Positions 44,592 through 52,243 of a stretch of DNA of 64,000 nucleotides are shown piece after piece. Positions within the stretch are counted from its first letter, which is position 1. Each line of letters opens with the position of its first letter. The stretch comes from Kushneria indalinina DSM 14324. Its GTDB lineage: Bacteria > Pseudomonadota > Gammaproteobacteria > Pseudomonadales > Halomonadaceae. The position numbers were made by a program, and so were the translations under genes. Where the stretch lies: NCBI RefSeq assembly GCF_003385845.1, contig NZ_QRDJ01000008.1, positions 62,001-126,000 of the forward strand, written 5' to 3'. The notes under the pieces were generated by a model that was not told where the DNA came from, did not search any database, and was given only the letters and a program-made list of their open reading frames with translations.

Positions 44592-46262
44592 ATGGCTATT
44601 GCTCCCAGACAGCGTGTCTTTGTCGCCTCCACGATGATTATCGTGCTCCTTGTGGCCATCGGCGCCATCTTTCCCGAACAGTTCAGCGACGCTGCCAGTG
44701 CCGCCCTGAGCGGTGTAACCCATCTGTTCGGCTGGTTCTATCTCTTTTCGGTTTTTGGTTTTGTCATCTTTTTGCTGGTACTGGCCTTTAGCAAGTACGG
44801 CAAGATTCGTCTCGGTCCTCAGGAAAGCAAGCCATCCTACGACTTCTTTTCCTGGGTCAGCATGCTGCTGGCTGCCGGCTTCGGGGTGGGGCTGGTGTTT
44901 TACGGCATGGCCGAGCCGATGACTCATTTCATGAACACGCCCTTTAACGATATGGAAGGCGGCACGCCGGAAGCCGCGCGCTACGCCATTCAGTATTCGT
45001 TTTTCAACTGGGGCGTGCATCAGTGGGCGGCATTTTCGGTGGTGGGCCTGATTATCGCCTACACCCAGTTTCGCAAGGGGCAGACCGGGCTGGTCTCAAC
45101 GGTCATGTCGCCGCTGACGGCAAAGCTTGGCAAGGGACGCGTCTTTGCCGGCGGGCTTCTCAATACCTTTGCGGTCGTGGCGACCGTCATGGGGGTAGCG
45201 ACTTCCATCGGTCTGGCAGTGCTTCAGATCAATGGCGGTCTGCATGCCGTCTTTGGGGTGGCCGAGGGCTTCATGTGGCAGGCCATCATCCTGTTTGCCA
45301 TGTTCATCTGTTACATGATGTCCACGGTCTCCGGGCTCGACAAGGGCATCAAGCGGCTGTCGAATCTCAACATGGTGCTGTGCCTGGGACTGATGCTCTA
45401 CGTTCTGTTGACCGGCCCAACGGTGGCCATTCTGGAAACCATTACGGTCGGCATGGGGGACTATCTACAGAACTTTCTGGGCATGAGCCTGCGCATCAAT
45501 CCCTTTACCGACAATGACTGGATCAGCAGCTGGACCGTGTTCTACTGGGCCTGGGTCATTGCCTGGTCGCCGTTTGTTGGCACCTTCGTGGCGCGCGTCT
45601 CCCGTGGGCGTACCATCAAGGAGTATGTCTTCGGGGTGCTGATCGTGCCGCCGCTGCTGGCCTGTCTGTGGATCGGGGTCTTCGGCGGTGCCGCGCTGCA
45701 CATGGACCTCTATCAGGATGCAGGCCTTGCCTAGGCGACCAGCGACAACATCACCTCGGCGCTGTTCGTGATGTTTGATCAGATGCCGTTCTCCTTCCCG
45801 CTGTCGATCGTGGCCATGATCCTGATCTTTATCTTTCTGGTCACCTCGGCGGATTCCGCGGCCTATATCGTGGGTCAGATGACCGACAAGGGATCGCTCA
45901 ATCCGCCGCTCTACAAGCGAGTGACCTGGGGGGTGCTGATCGCTGCGATCTGTCTGATCCTGATTTCGGCAGGCGGCGAGAGCGGGCTCAGCGGGTTGCA
46001 GTCGGCCGCCGTGGTGTCGGCGCTGCCGTTTACGCTGATCATCTATGGCATGGTTTATGTGCTGCTCAAGGAGCTGCGTGCTGACCGCAAACAGATGCTG
46101 CTCAATCTCTATCGTCAGCATAACGAGACGCCGGTCGGGGCGGATGCCTTTGAGGCCGATGAAATGTCCGATACCCATGCCGAGCGTCTCCGTCGTGTGC
46201 CGGATGTCAAGAATCGCCGGATCAATCGGGGGCGGGGCACCGGGCAGATCGAGCAGGATTAA
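44592..46262 (+). pseudogene. BCCT family betaine/choline transporter, interrupted by amber codon
   Basis: This is a sodium-coupled osmolyte carrier of the betaine/carnitine/choline family. It has 12 helices in outline, the segment AAGFGVGLVFYGMAEPM, and the family signature WVIAWSPFVGTFVARVSRGRT around helix 8. The frame stops at TAG (45732-45734) after MDLYQDAGLA, but the next codons in the same frame read ATSDNITSALFVMF and continue the family sequence for 175 more residues to 46262. A single C-to-A change (TCG to TAG) would explain it. Without it the protein is about 556 residues. As written, the last three or so helices are lost. Sequencing error cannot be excluded. Confidence 0.88.
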
Positions 46263-46302
46263 AGGGGAGCAGGTTTAAAGAGGAAATGACGTGATAGCTA
46301 TG

Positions 46303-46323
46303 GGCCGGACTTTATGTCCGGCC
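46303..46323 (+). terminator. Stem-loop after BCCT gene
   Basis: GGCCGGAC (46303-46310) and GTCCGGCC (46316-46323) form an 8-bp stem with a TTTAT loop about 40 bases after the BCCT stop, followed by TGATTATATTT. It probably ends the BCCT transcript, although the T run is broken. Confidence 0.55.
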
Positions 46324-46329
46324 TGATTA

Positions 46330-46497
46330 TATTTGTCTATTTCGATGATCCGCAATGATGATTAGCCTGTTAACAGGTCATGCCTTAACCTTGATCTCGA
46401 TTCGAGCCGCCAGACTCGAATCTGCTTTATCTTGCATCGTTGATGCATTGCAACACCCCCTTCTCTCCCGCATGTTCTTCATGCGGGATTTTTTTTG
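46330..46497 (+). ncRNA. Candidate structured small RNA
   Basis: Between the BCCT terminator and the extensin-like gene, about 170 bases contain three hairpins in a row. They are GATTCGAG/CTCGAATC (46399-46406 with 46415-46422), GCATC/GATGC near 46434-46446, and a strong final one with CCCGCATG/CATGCGGG and eight T (46467-46496). It has no good coding frame. A weak promoter-like pair (TTGTCT at 46333 and a poor -10 near 46356) precedes it. It could be a small RNA or a 5' leader ending in a terminator. I do not recognise the family. Confidence 0.3.
46467..46496 (+). terminator. Strong rho-independent terminator before extensin-like gene
   Basis: CCCGCATG, loop TTCTT and CATGCGGG are followed by A and eight T. 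It ends a plus-strand transcript just 25 bases before the start of the next gene, which makes it a possible attenuator or the 3' end of a small RNA. Confidence 0.85.
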
Positions 46498-46521
46498 CCT
46501 GTCGAGCCATCAGGAGGGGAC

Positions 46522-47232
46522 ATGCGCTACGTCGTATTGATCATCCTGTTGATACCGGTGGTGGTAGCCGCAGGCCTCTGGCAGCAGTGGCCGGGCAGCG
46601 AGCGCGTGCCATCAAAATACAATCCCTTTGCACCGTTTAACGTGGATGATCCGTTAAACCCGATTACGCGTTTCAAGCTCAAGGCGCTCGATCAGGACCC
46701 GCAGCGCTGTCTGGCGGCGCTGGCCGGGGCGCGCGAGCAGGGGGCCATCGATTATGTCGAGGTGGGCAGCCCCGAGATCGGGGCGTGTCAGCTCGATCAC
46801 GCCGTGCGGGTGCGTTCCACCTCAGTGCAGTTCAGTGCCAGCTTTCTGGCCAGCTGTCCGCTGGCGCTCTCCTGGGTGGTGTTTGAACGACAGCGTCTGC
46901 AGCCCGCCGCGCGCGAGATCTTCGGCCGCGACGTCGCTCGGGTGGATCACGTGGGCAGCTTCGCCTGTCGCAACGTTTATCACCGTGCCAGCGGTCGCCG
47001 CAGTGAACATGCCACGGCCGAGGCGTTCGATGTGACCGGGTTTCGCATGGAGGATGGCACCCGGACAACGGTGGCCGGTCACTGGCAGGACGAAGGGCCG
47101 CGGGGCCAGCTTTTGAGGCGCGCCTTCGAGGGCAGCTGTGACGTCTTCGGCAACTCCCTGGGGCCGGAATACAACGCGGCCCATCGCGATCATTTTCATC
47201 TCGGCATGCGGGGCTATGGGCTTTGTCGCTAG
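46522..47232 (+). CDS. Extensin-like C-terminal domain protein (M15-like)
   Basis: The 236-residue protein has one N-terminal membrane anchor or signal (residues 1-18). Its C-terminal domain has the extensin-like/M15 peptidase pattern: SEHATAEAFDV with His163 and Asp170, and HRDHFHLG with His224 and His226. These are the zinc-binding positions in D-Ala-D-Ala carboxypeptidase relatives. It contains several Cys. It is probably a periplasmic cell-wall-related enzyme; the substrate is unproven. Strong AGGAGG before the ATG. Confidence 0.8.
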   Translation: MRYVVLIILLIPVVVAAGLWQQWPGSERVPSKYNPFAPFNVDDPLNPITRFKLKALDQDPQRCLAALAGAREQGAIDYVEVGSPEIGACQLDHAVRVRSTSVQFSASFLASCPLALSWVVFERQRLQPAAREIFGRDVARVDHVGSFACRNVYHRASGRRSEHATAEAFDVTGFRMEDGTRTTVAGHWQDEGPRGQLLRRAFEGSCDVFGNSLGPEYNAAHRDHFHLGMRGYGLCR

Positions 47233-47365
47233 GCGTTTCAGGCGCCACATTGCATACGCAGCGTCACAAAAAGGCTGATGTCACGCCCTGGAAGGCTGAC
47301 TATGGTAGGAGAATATCGGCTGCTAAAGCTTACTCCCCAATAACAACCTCGAGGAGCTCTGCTGC

Positions 47366-47452
47366 ATGATCATTGTCCGTCGGCCAGTGAGCCCGTATCG
47401 CCCTTCAGCGCTGCCTTTCAGGGGCCAGGCCATCTGCAGGGGAGACGTATAG
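47366..47452 (+). CDS. Possible 28-residue small ORF before VOC gene
   Basis: An ATG at 47366 follows GAGGAG by 9 bases and opens a 28-codon frame, stopping at 47450-47452, five bases before the VOC gene. It starts MIIVRRPVSPYRP and is basic and Pro-rich. It could be a translated leader for the downstream gene; no family is recognised. Confidence 0.25.
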   Translation: MIIVRRPVSPYRPSALPFRGQAICRGDV

Positions 47453-47456
47453 CGCC

Positions 47457-47870
47457 ATGTTTACCCATATCCACCTTGGTGCGCGCGATCTGCCGCGTCT
47501 GGCCGCCTTTTATGACCATGTGCTGGAACCGCTCGGACTGGTACGCCTTTTTGAGGAGCGCGATGGCGGGCCGCCTGATGCCATCTGGCACTACCCGGGC
47601 AGACACTGGCCGCTGTTTGTCATTCAGTATCCCTTCAACGGCCTGCCGGCCACCTGGGGCAACGGGGCTCAGGTCAGTTTCATGTCGCCGTGCCGGCAAA
47701 GTGTTGATGATGTCTGGCATCGGGTCATGGCCTGCGGTGGGGGCAGTGAAGGGCCGCCGGGCGTGCGCGACTGCTACGGACCGGATTTTTACGCCGCCTA
47801 CTGTCGCGATATCGAGGGCAACAAGCTCTGTTTTGTGCATGCCGCCACGATGCAGGCGTTTTTCACATGA
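47457..47870 (+). CDS. VOC family protein (glyoxalase/bleomycin resistance fold)
   Basis: The 137-residue protein starts MFTHIHLGARDLPRLAAFYDHVLEPLG, the typical VOC first module, and ends with DIEGNKLCFVHA, where the metal-ligand Glu is expected. VOC proteins bind divalent metals and act on small molecules or sequester drugs; the reaction here is unknown. It overlaps the DUF3253 gene by four bases (ATGA), so the two are coupled. Confidence 0.8.
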   Translation: MFTHIHLGARDLPRLAAFYDHVLEPLGLVRLFEERDGGPPDAIWHYPGRHWPLFVIQYPFNGLPATWGNGAQVSFMSPCRQSVDDVWHRVMACGGGSEGPPGVRDCYGPDFYAAYCRDIEGNKLCFVHAATMQAFFT

Positions 47871-48124
47871 AAGAGGTGAGCGAAGCGGCCATTGCCGACA
47901 CACTGATGGCGCTTGCCCATCGCCGCGGACATGACAAGAGCTTTTGTCCGTCGGAGGTCGCCCGTGAGCTGTTTGACGAGGCGCACTGGCGCGATCACAT
48001 GGACGATGTTCGCCGGGTGGCCGCCGAGCTTGCGCGACAGGGCCGACTGGAGATGCTGGCCCGCGGGGCGCGATTGTCGCCGGATGTGGCGCATCGTGGG
48101 CCGATACGTCTACGGTTGTGTTAA
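47867..48124 (+). CDS. DUF3253 domain protein
   Basis: The 85-residue protein has the DUF3253 pattern: a winged-helix-like core with FCPSEVARELF, then DDVRRVAAELARQGRLEMLARG and a GPIRLRL end. The function is unknown; the fold suggests nucleic-acid binding. It is translationally coupled to the VOC gene, and is 69 bases from the GST gene. Confidence 0.75.
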   Translation: MKEVSEAAIADTLMALAHRRGHDKSFCPSEVARELFDEAHWRDHMDDVRRVAAELARQGRLEMLARGARLSPDVAHRGPIRLRLC

Positions 48125-48193
48125 ATCCTGCAAACGGCGTGTGTTCATGGGTGAACGCATGCCGGGCAGAGCAGACCTTCAGGGAGTGACCGC

Positions 48194-48847
48194 GTGAGCG
48201 ATTTTGTTCTTTATGGTTTCGATGGCAGCACCTATGTGCGCACGGTGCGCATGCTCTTTCTGGAAAAGGGCGTGACCTACGACCAGGTGGCGGTCGATGT
48301 GCTCAAGGGCGAAACCCATACCCCCGAGCACCTGCGCCGTCATCCCTTTGGCAAGGTGCCGGCACTGGAAACCGGCGGGCGTATTTTGTACGAAACCGAC
48401 GCTATCGCCGAGTTTCTGGAGGGGCATTTTCCGGCGCCGGCACTGGTGCCGCGCCAGCTCGATGACCGGGTCGACATGCGCCAGTGGGCGGCGGTGATCA
48501 ACAACTACTACTACCAGGCCATGATCATGGAGCTTGCCTGGCAGCGCGTCATCAATCCGCTGCTGCAGCGCCCGGTAGACGAGACGGTGATTGCCGCGGC
48601 CCTGCCGAAGGTGCGCCACCAGTTTTCGCTGCTGGAGCGGTCACTGGCCACGCGCACCTGGCTGATCGCCGGGCCCGTCTCCTATGTGGATTTCCTGCTG
48701 GCCCCGATCATGGCCTATGTGGTCATGACGCCCGAAGGCCGCGAGATCATGGCCGATTTCCCGGGTGTGCAGCGCTGGTGGGACAACATCCAAAAGCGCG
48801 AAAGCTTTGAGCGCACCATCCCCGAGCGCTTTCGCCACATCGATTGA
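48194..48847 (+). CDS. Glutathione S-transferase family protein
   Basis: The 217-residue protein has a thioredoxin-like N-terminal half with the glutathione-binding segments FGKVPALETGGRILYETDAIAEFLEG (residues about 56-81, including the cis-Pro and the ES/ET-type site), and an all-helical C-terminal half. It is cytoplasmic and probably acts in detoxification. It starts as GTG/ATG at 48194 (the codon reads GTG) after AGGGAG. Confidence 0.82.
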   Translation: MSDFVLYGFDGSTYVRTVRMLFLEKGVTYDQVAVDVLKGETHTPEHLRRHPFGKVPALETGGRILYETDAIAEFLEGHFPAPALVPRQLDDRVDMRQWAAVINNYYYQAMIMELAWQRVINPLLQRPVDETVIAAALPKVRHQFSLLERSLATRTWLIAGPVSYVDFLLAPIMAYVVMTPEGREIMADFPGVQRWWDNIQKRESFERTIPERFRHID

Positions 48848-49025
48848 GCATGGTCCCAGGCGGCGCCGACCATCCCCTGCCATAACGGGCTGACGGGTGC
48901 CGTGGCTTTCCCCCCTTTACCCGAGCGGGTATCCTGCACGGTTTTCCAACATGACGCAGCGACGCGACCACCGCGGGCGCTGCTCTGTTCCTTGTCGAAT
49001 GTTCATTGCCGAAAGGGGAGTGCCG

Positions 49026-49517
49026 ATGCAGCCGCGTGTGGGAGTGATCATGGGATCGAAGTCGGACTGGCCGGTCATGGAGCATGCCGTCAACATGCTG
49101 ACGCGCCTTGGCGTGGCGTATGAAACGCGCGTGGTGTCGGCGCACCGAACGCCGGATCTGATGTTTGAATATGCAAAAACCGCGGCCGAGCGAGGCATCG
49201 AGGTGATCATTGCCGGCGCCGGCGGCGCGGCGCACCTGCCCGGCATGGTGGCTTCCCAGACACCGGTGCCCGTTCTTGGCGTGCCGGTGGAGTCCAAGGC
49301 GCTCAAGGGCATGGATTCATTGCTCTCGATTGCCCAGATGCCGGGCGGCGTTGCCGTGGGAACGCTGGCGATCGGCAAGGCCGGAGCGACCAATGCCGGT
49401 CTTCTGGCCGCCCAGATCATCGGCACGCACGACAGCGAGGTTCGTCGCGCCGTCGAGGCCTTCCGGACCGAACAGACGCAAAACGTGCTGGATAACCCCG
49501 ACCCGAGCGCCGAATAG
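49026..49517 (+). CDS. purE: N5-carboxyaminoimidazole ribonucleotide mutase
   Basis: The 163-residue protein has the PurE motifs: [10 protein letters not shown] at the start, [15 protein letters not shown], and [24 protein letters not shown]. It converts N5-CAIR to CAIR in purine synthesis. The start at 49026 follows AAGGGGAG; longer frames to 48897 lack the family's alignment. It is followed by purK after 72 bases. Confidence 0.95.
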   Translation: MQPRVGVIMGSKSDWPVMEHAVNMLTRLGVAYETRVVSAHRTPDLMFEYAKTAAERGIEVIIAGAGGAAHLPGMVASQTPVPVLGVPVESKALKGMDSLLSIAQMPGGVAVGTLAIGKAGATNAGLLAAQIIGTHDSEVRRAVEAFRTEQTQNVLDNPDPSAE

Positions 49518-49589
49518 CACTGTTGAAAAGGAGTACGGTTAAAAACCGTACTGGCGCAGGGTTTTCTCATTTCCTCCAATCAGCGAGAC

Positions 49590-50714
49590 ATGGCAATGCA
49601 GATCGGCATTCTGGGAGCGGGACAGCTCGGACGCATGATGGCACTGGCCGGCCTGCCGCTGGGCCAGCGTTTTACGCTTCTGGACCCGGGCGGCGCGCCC
49701 AGCGCCGGGATCGGTGAGATTCTCACCGGCAGTGATGACACAACGCTTGAGGACTTCATTGCCCGCGTGGACGTGGTCACCTATGAGTTCGAACATCTGC
49801 CGGTGGCGCTTTTGGAGCGCATCGAGCAGGTGAAACCGGTGTATCCCTCGAGTCGCGCCATTGCGGTGTGTCAGCACCGGGCCCGTGAGAAGGCGCTCTT
49901 TTCGAAGCTGGATATCCCCACGCCCGAATATCGGCTGGTCGACAGCGCCGAGGCGCTTGAGGCGGCGGCACGCGAGCTGGGCTGTCCGGTGGTGGCCAAA
50001 TCCACGACCGAGGGTTATGACGGCAAGGGCCAGGCCGTATTGCGTGCGCCCGAGCAGGCACATGATGCCTGGCAGAGCATCAATCATGATCAGCTGGTGG
50101 TCGAGGCGTTCGTGGACTTTGTGCGCGAAGTCTCGTTGATTGCCGTGCGCGGACGAGACGGCGCCGTGCGTACGTACCCGATCACGGAAAACCAGCATGA
50201 AGAGGGCATTTTGCGCTATTCGGTGGCGCCGCTGCCGGATGTCGATGCCGAGCTGCAGGCCACGGCGGATGGCTATATCCAGAAGCTGCTTGATGAGCTG
50301 GACTATGTCGGCGTGCTGTCGCTGGAGCTTTTCCAGACCCGCGATGGCAGGCTTTTGGCCAACGAGATGGCCCCCCGGGTGCACAACTCCGGTCACTGGA
50401 CCATGAATGGCGCCTTCACCAGTCAGTTCGAGAGCCATCTGCGCGCCATCGCCGGGCTGCCGCTGGGCGATACGAGCGCCCGCGGCCTGACCTGCATGGT
50501 GAACGTCATCGGTGAAGAGGGCGACAGCGCCGCGCTGCTGGCCCTTGAGGGCGTGCATCTGCATCGCTATGGCAAGGCGCCGCGGGCCGGGCGCAAGCTG
50601 GCCCACATCAATGTGGTGGCCGATGACTATGCAACGCTTTTGCAGCGCGCGCGCGCTGTTACCGCGCTGCTGCCCGGCGCGTTCGAGATCACCATGGCAT
50701 GGGATGGCGTCTGA
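49590..50714 (+). CDS. purK: N5-carboxyaminoimidazole ribonucleotide synthase
   Basis: The 374-residue ATP-grasp enzyme begins MAMQIGILGAGQLGRMMALAG and contains the expected KSTTEGYDGKGQAVL lysine/glycine loop and the ENQHEEGILR and RVHNSGHWT segments. With ATP and bicarbonate it makes N5-CAIR from AIR, the substrate of PurE. An in-frame ATG at 49596 is a second possible start. It forms a purEK operon, closed by a hairpin at 50730. Confidence 0.95.
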   Translation: MAMQIGILGAGQLGRMMALAGLPLGQRFTLLDPGGAPSAGIGEILTGSDDTTLEDFIARVDVVTYEFEHLPVALLERIEQVKPVYPSSRAIAVCQHRAREKALFSKLDIPTPEYRLVDSAEALEAAARELGCPVVAKSTTEGYDGKGQAVLRAPEQAHDAWQSINHDQLVVEAFVDFVREVSLIAVRGRDGAVRTYPITENQHEEGILRYSVAPLPDVDAELQATADGYIQKLLDELDYVGVLSLELFQTRDGRLLANEMAPRVHNSGHWTMNGAFTSQFESHLRAIAGLPLGDTSARGLTCMVNVIGEEGDSAALLALEGVHLHRYGKAPRAGRKLAHINVVADDYATLLQRARAVTALLPGAFEITMAWDGV

Positions 50715-50729
50715 CCCCCCCCCTGCCAT

Positions 50730-50761
50730 TGCCTGCAGGGGCCGTCTGGTCCCTGCAGGCA
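50730..50761 (+). terminator. Stem-loop after purK
   Basis: TGCCTGCAGGG (50730-50740) and CCCTGCAGGCA (50751-50761) form an 11-bp stem with a 10-base loop. A pyrimidine-rich stretch follows rather than a pure T run. It is a likely end of the purEK transcript. Confidence 0.5.
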
Positions 50762-50839
50762 TCATGTGATGTTCTCTCTTTCCTTTTCTCTTCTCCCTTC
50801 TTCTTTTGCCGGATTCGTGGCGTTCGCCCTTTTGTAGGG

Positions 50840-50860
50840 CATTGTCTTGATCAGACAATG
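50840..50860. promoter_or_regulatory. Operator-like inverted repeat upstream of aminotransferase gene
   Basis: CATTGTCT and AGACAATG are perfect 8-bp inverted arms around a 5-base spacer, about 115 bases before the start at 50974. TTGTCT...AGACAA arms are typical of GntR/FadR-type sites. No such regulator is encoded nearby, so this is only a candidate. Confidence 0.4.
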
Positions 50861-50973
50861 TTCATCTGCTGCTTGTCGACGTTTTCAGGCCATGGGCATA
50901 CTGGAACATCCGTCCCGGTGCGACCGCGCCATGGCGCTTCAATCCTGCCTGATGCCCTCTCAAGGAGCTGGTG

Positions 50974-52179
50974 ATGTCCTATACCGTGCCCGATATCGAA
51001 CCTCTGGAATCCATCCTGCCCGATGAGCCGCTGCTCATGATGGGCGCGGGCCCCGTACCCATTCCGGCTCGGGTGGCGGCGGCCAACGGCATCGTCATCA
51101 ACCATCTGGGCGAGACCATGGCGCGTATCATCGAGCAGGTGAAGGCGATGTCGCGCTACGTCTTTCAGACCGAATCACGCCACATTCTGGGCGTGGCCGG
51201 CCCGGGTTCGGCGGCAATGGAGATGGCCGTCATCAACCTGGTCGACCCCGGCACCCGGGTGCTGACGATCAATAACGGCTTTTTCAGCAGCCGGCTGGGC
51301 GAAATGGCTCGGCGTGCCGGCGGCGAGGTCATGGAGATGGATGCCGGCGTGTCGCATGCCGCCGACGAGGCCGCCGTCATCGAGGCGATCCGCACGCATC
51401 GCCCGCGCGTATTGACCATCGTGCAGGGGGAGACCTCCAGCACCGTGCTCAACCATACCCTGCCGGCCATCTGTCGGGCGGCATCAAAGGCCGGCTGTCT
51501 GGTGATCTGCGATGCGGTCTGCACGCTGAGCACCCTGCCGCTGGAGATGGATGCCTGGGGCGTGGATGTGGTGATTACCGGCGGTCAGAAGGGGCTGAGC
51601 TCGATCCCCGGCGTGTCGTTGATCGCCTTCTCCGACCGGGCCTGGGCGGTCATCGAGGGTCGGGAGCGCACCCTGACCCACTGGTGTCTGGATGCCCGCC
51701 TGGCGCACCAGTTCTGGTACAACAAGTCCTACCACTACACGGCGCCGGTGTCGGGCATTCTGGCACTGCATGAAGCGCTGCGGCTGGTGTGTCAGGAAAC
51801 CCTGCCCCGACGCTTTGATCGCCACCTGCGTTGTTCCCGGGCGCTACAGGCCGGCATCGAGGGGTTGGGGCTCGGGCTTTATATTGAAGGGCCGTCGCGG
51901 CTGAACTCGGTGGTCGGCATTCATCTGCCCGAGGGGCTGGCTCAGGCCGATCTGATGCAGCATATCTCCTGTCATCACGGCGTGGAGATCTCCGGGGCCT
52001 TTGGCGCCAATATCGTGCGGATCGGGCAGATGGGCGAGCAGTGTCGCACGCACCATCTGTTTCGCACCCTGCACGCGCTGGGCACCAGCGTACGCTCGCT
52101 GGGCTACAAGGTTGACGTGCCCGCCGGTGTGGCGGCGCTGGAGCTGGCGCTAGCCGGTTACCAACCGGTCTATGCCTGA
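50974..52179 (+). CDS. Class V aminotransferase (alanine/serine-glyoxylate type)
   Basis: The 401-residue PLP enzyme has the class V layout: MMGAGPVPIP near the N-terminus, GVAGPGSAAMEMAV, and the PLP lysine Lys206 in GGQKGLSSIPG. It resembles alanine-glyoxylate, serine-glyoxylate and related (pyridoxamine-pyruvate type) aminotransferases. Which amino donor it uses is not clear. The ATG at 50974 has AAGGAG exactly 6 bases upstream, better than the GTG at 50971. It is followed by a strong terminator. Confidence 0.85.
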   Translation: MSYTVPDIEPLESILPDEPLLMMGAGPVPIPARVAAANGIVINHLGETMARIIEQVKAMSRYVFQTESRHILGVAGPGSAAMEMAVINLVDPGTRVLTINNGFFSSRLGEMARRAGGEVMEMDAGVSHAADEAAVIEAIRTHRPRVLTIVQGETSSTVLNHTLPAICRAASKAGCLVICDAVCTLSTLPLEMDAWGVDVVITGGQKGLSSIPGVSLIAFSDRAWAVIEGRERTLTHWCLDARLAHQFWYNKSYHYTAPVSGILALHEALRLVCQETLPRRFDRHLRCSRALQAGIEGLGLGLYIEGPSRLNSVVGIHLPEGLAQADLMQHISCHHGVEISGAFGANIVRIGQMGEQCRTHHLFRTLHALGTSVRSLGYKVDVPAGVAALELALAGYQPVYA

Positions 52180-52193
52180 CTCTATCGGAGAAT

Positions 52194-52224
52194 GAAAGGG
52201 GCCCCGCCATGCGGGGCCCCTTTC
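52194..52224. terminator. Bidirectional terminator between aminotransferase and TAXI permease
   Basis: GAAAGGGGCCCCGC and GCGGGGCCCCTTTC pair perfectly across a CAT loop, between two convergent genes. The 14-bp stem is strong; the flanking A/T runs are short. Confidence 0.8.
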
Positions 52225-52243
52225 GTTGAGACAGCCGCTGTGG

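Noticed and set aside
46391-46425. tRNA-like TTCGA segment
   Set aside because: GATTCGAG/CTCGAATC is a simple hairpin; no acceptor stem, anticodon arm or CCA end can be drawn around it.
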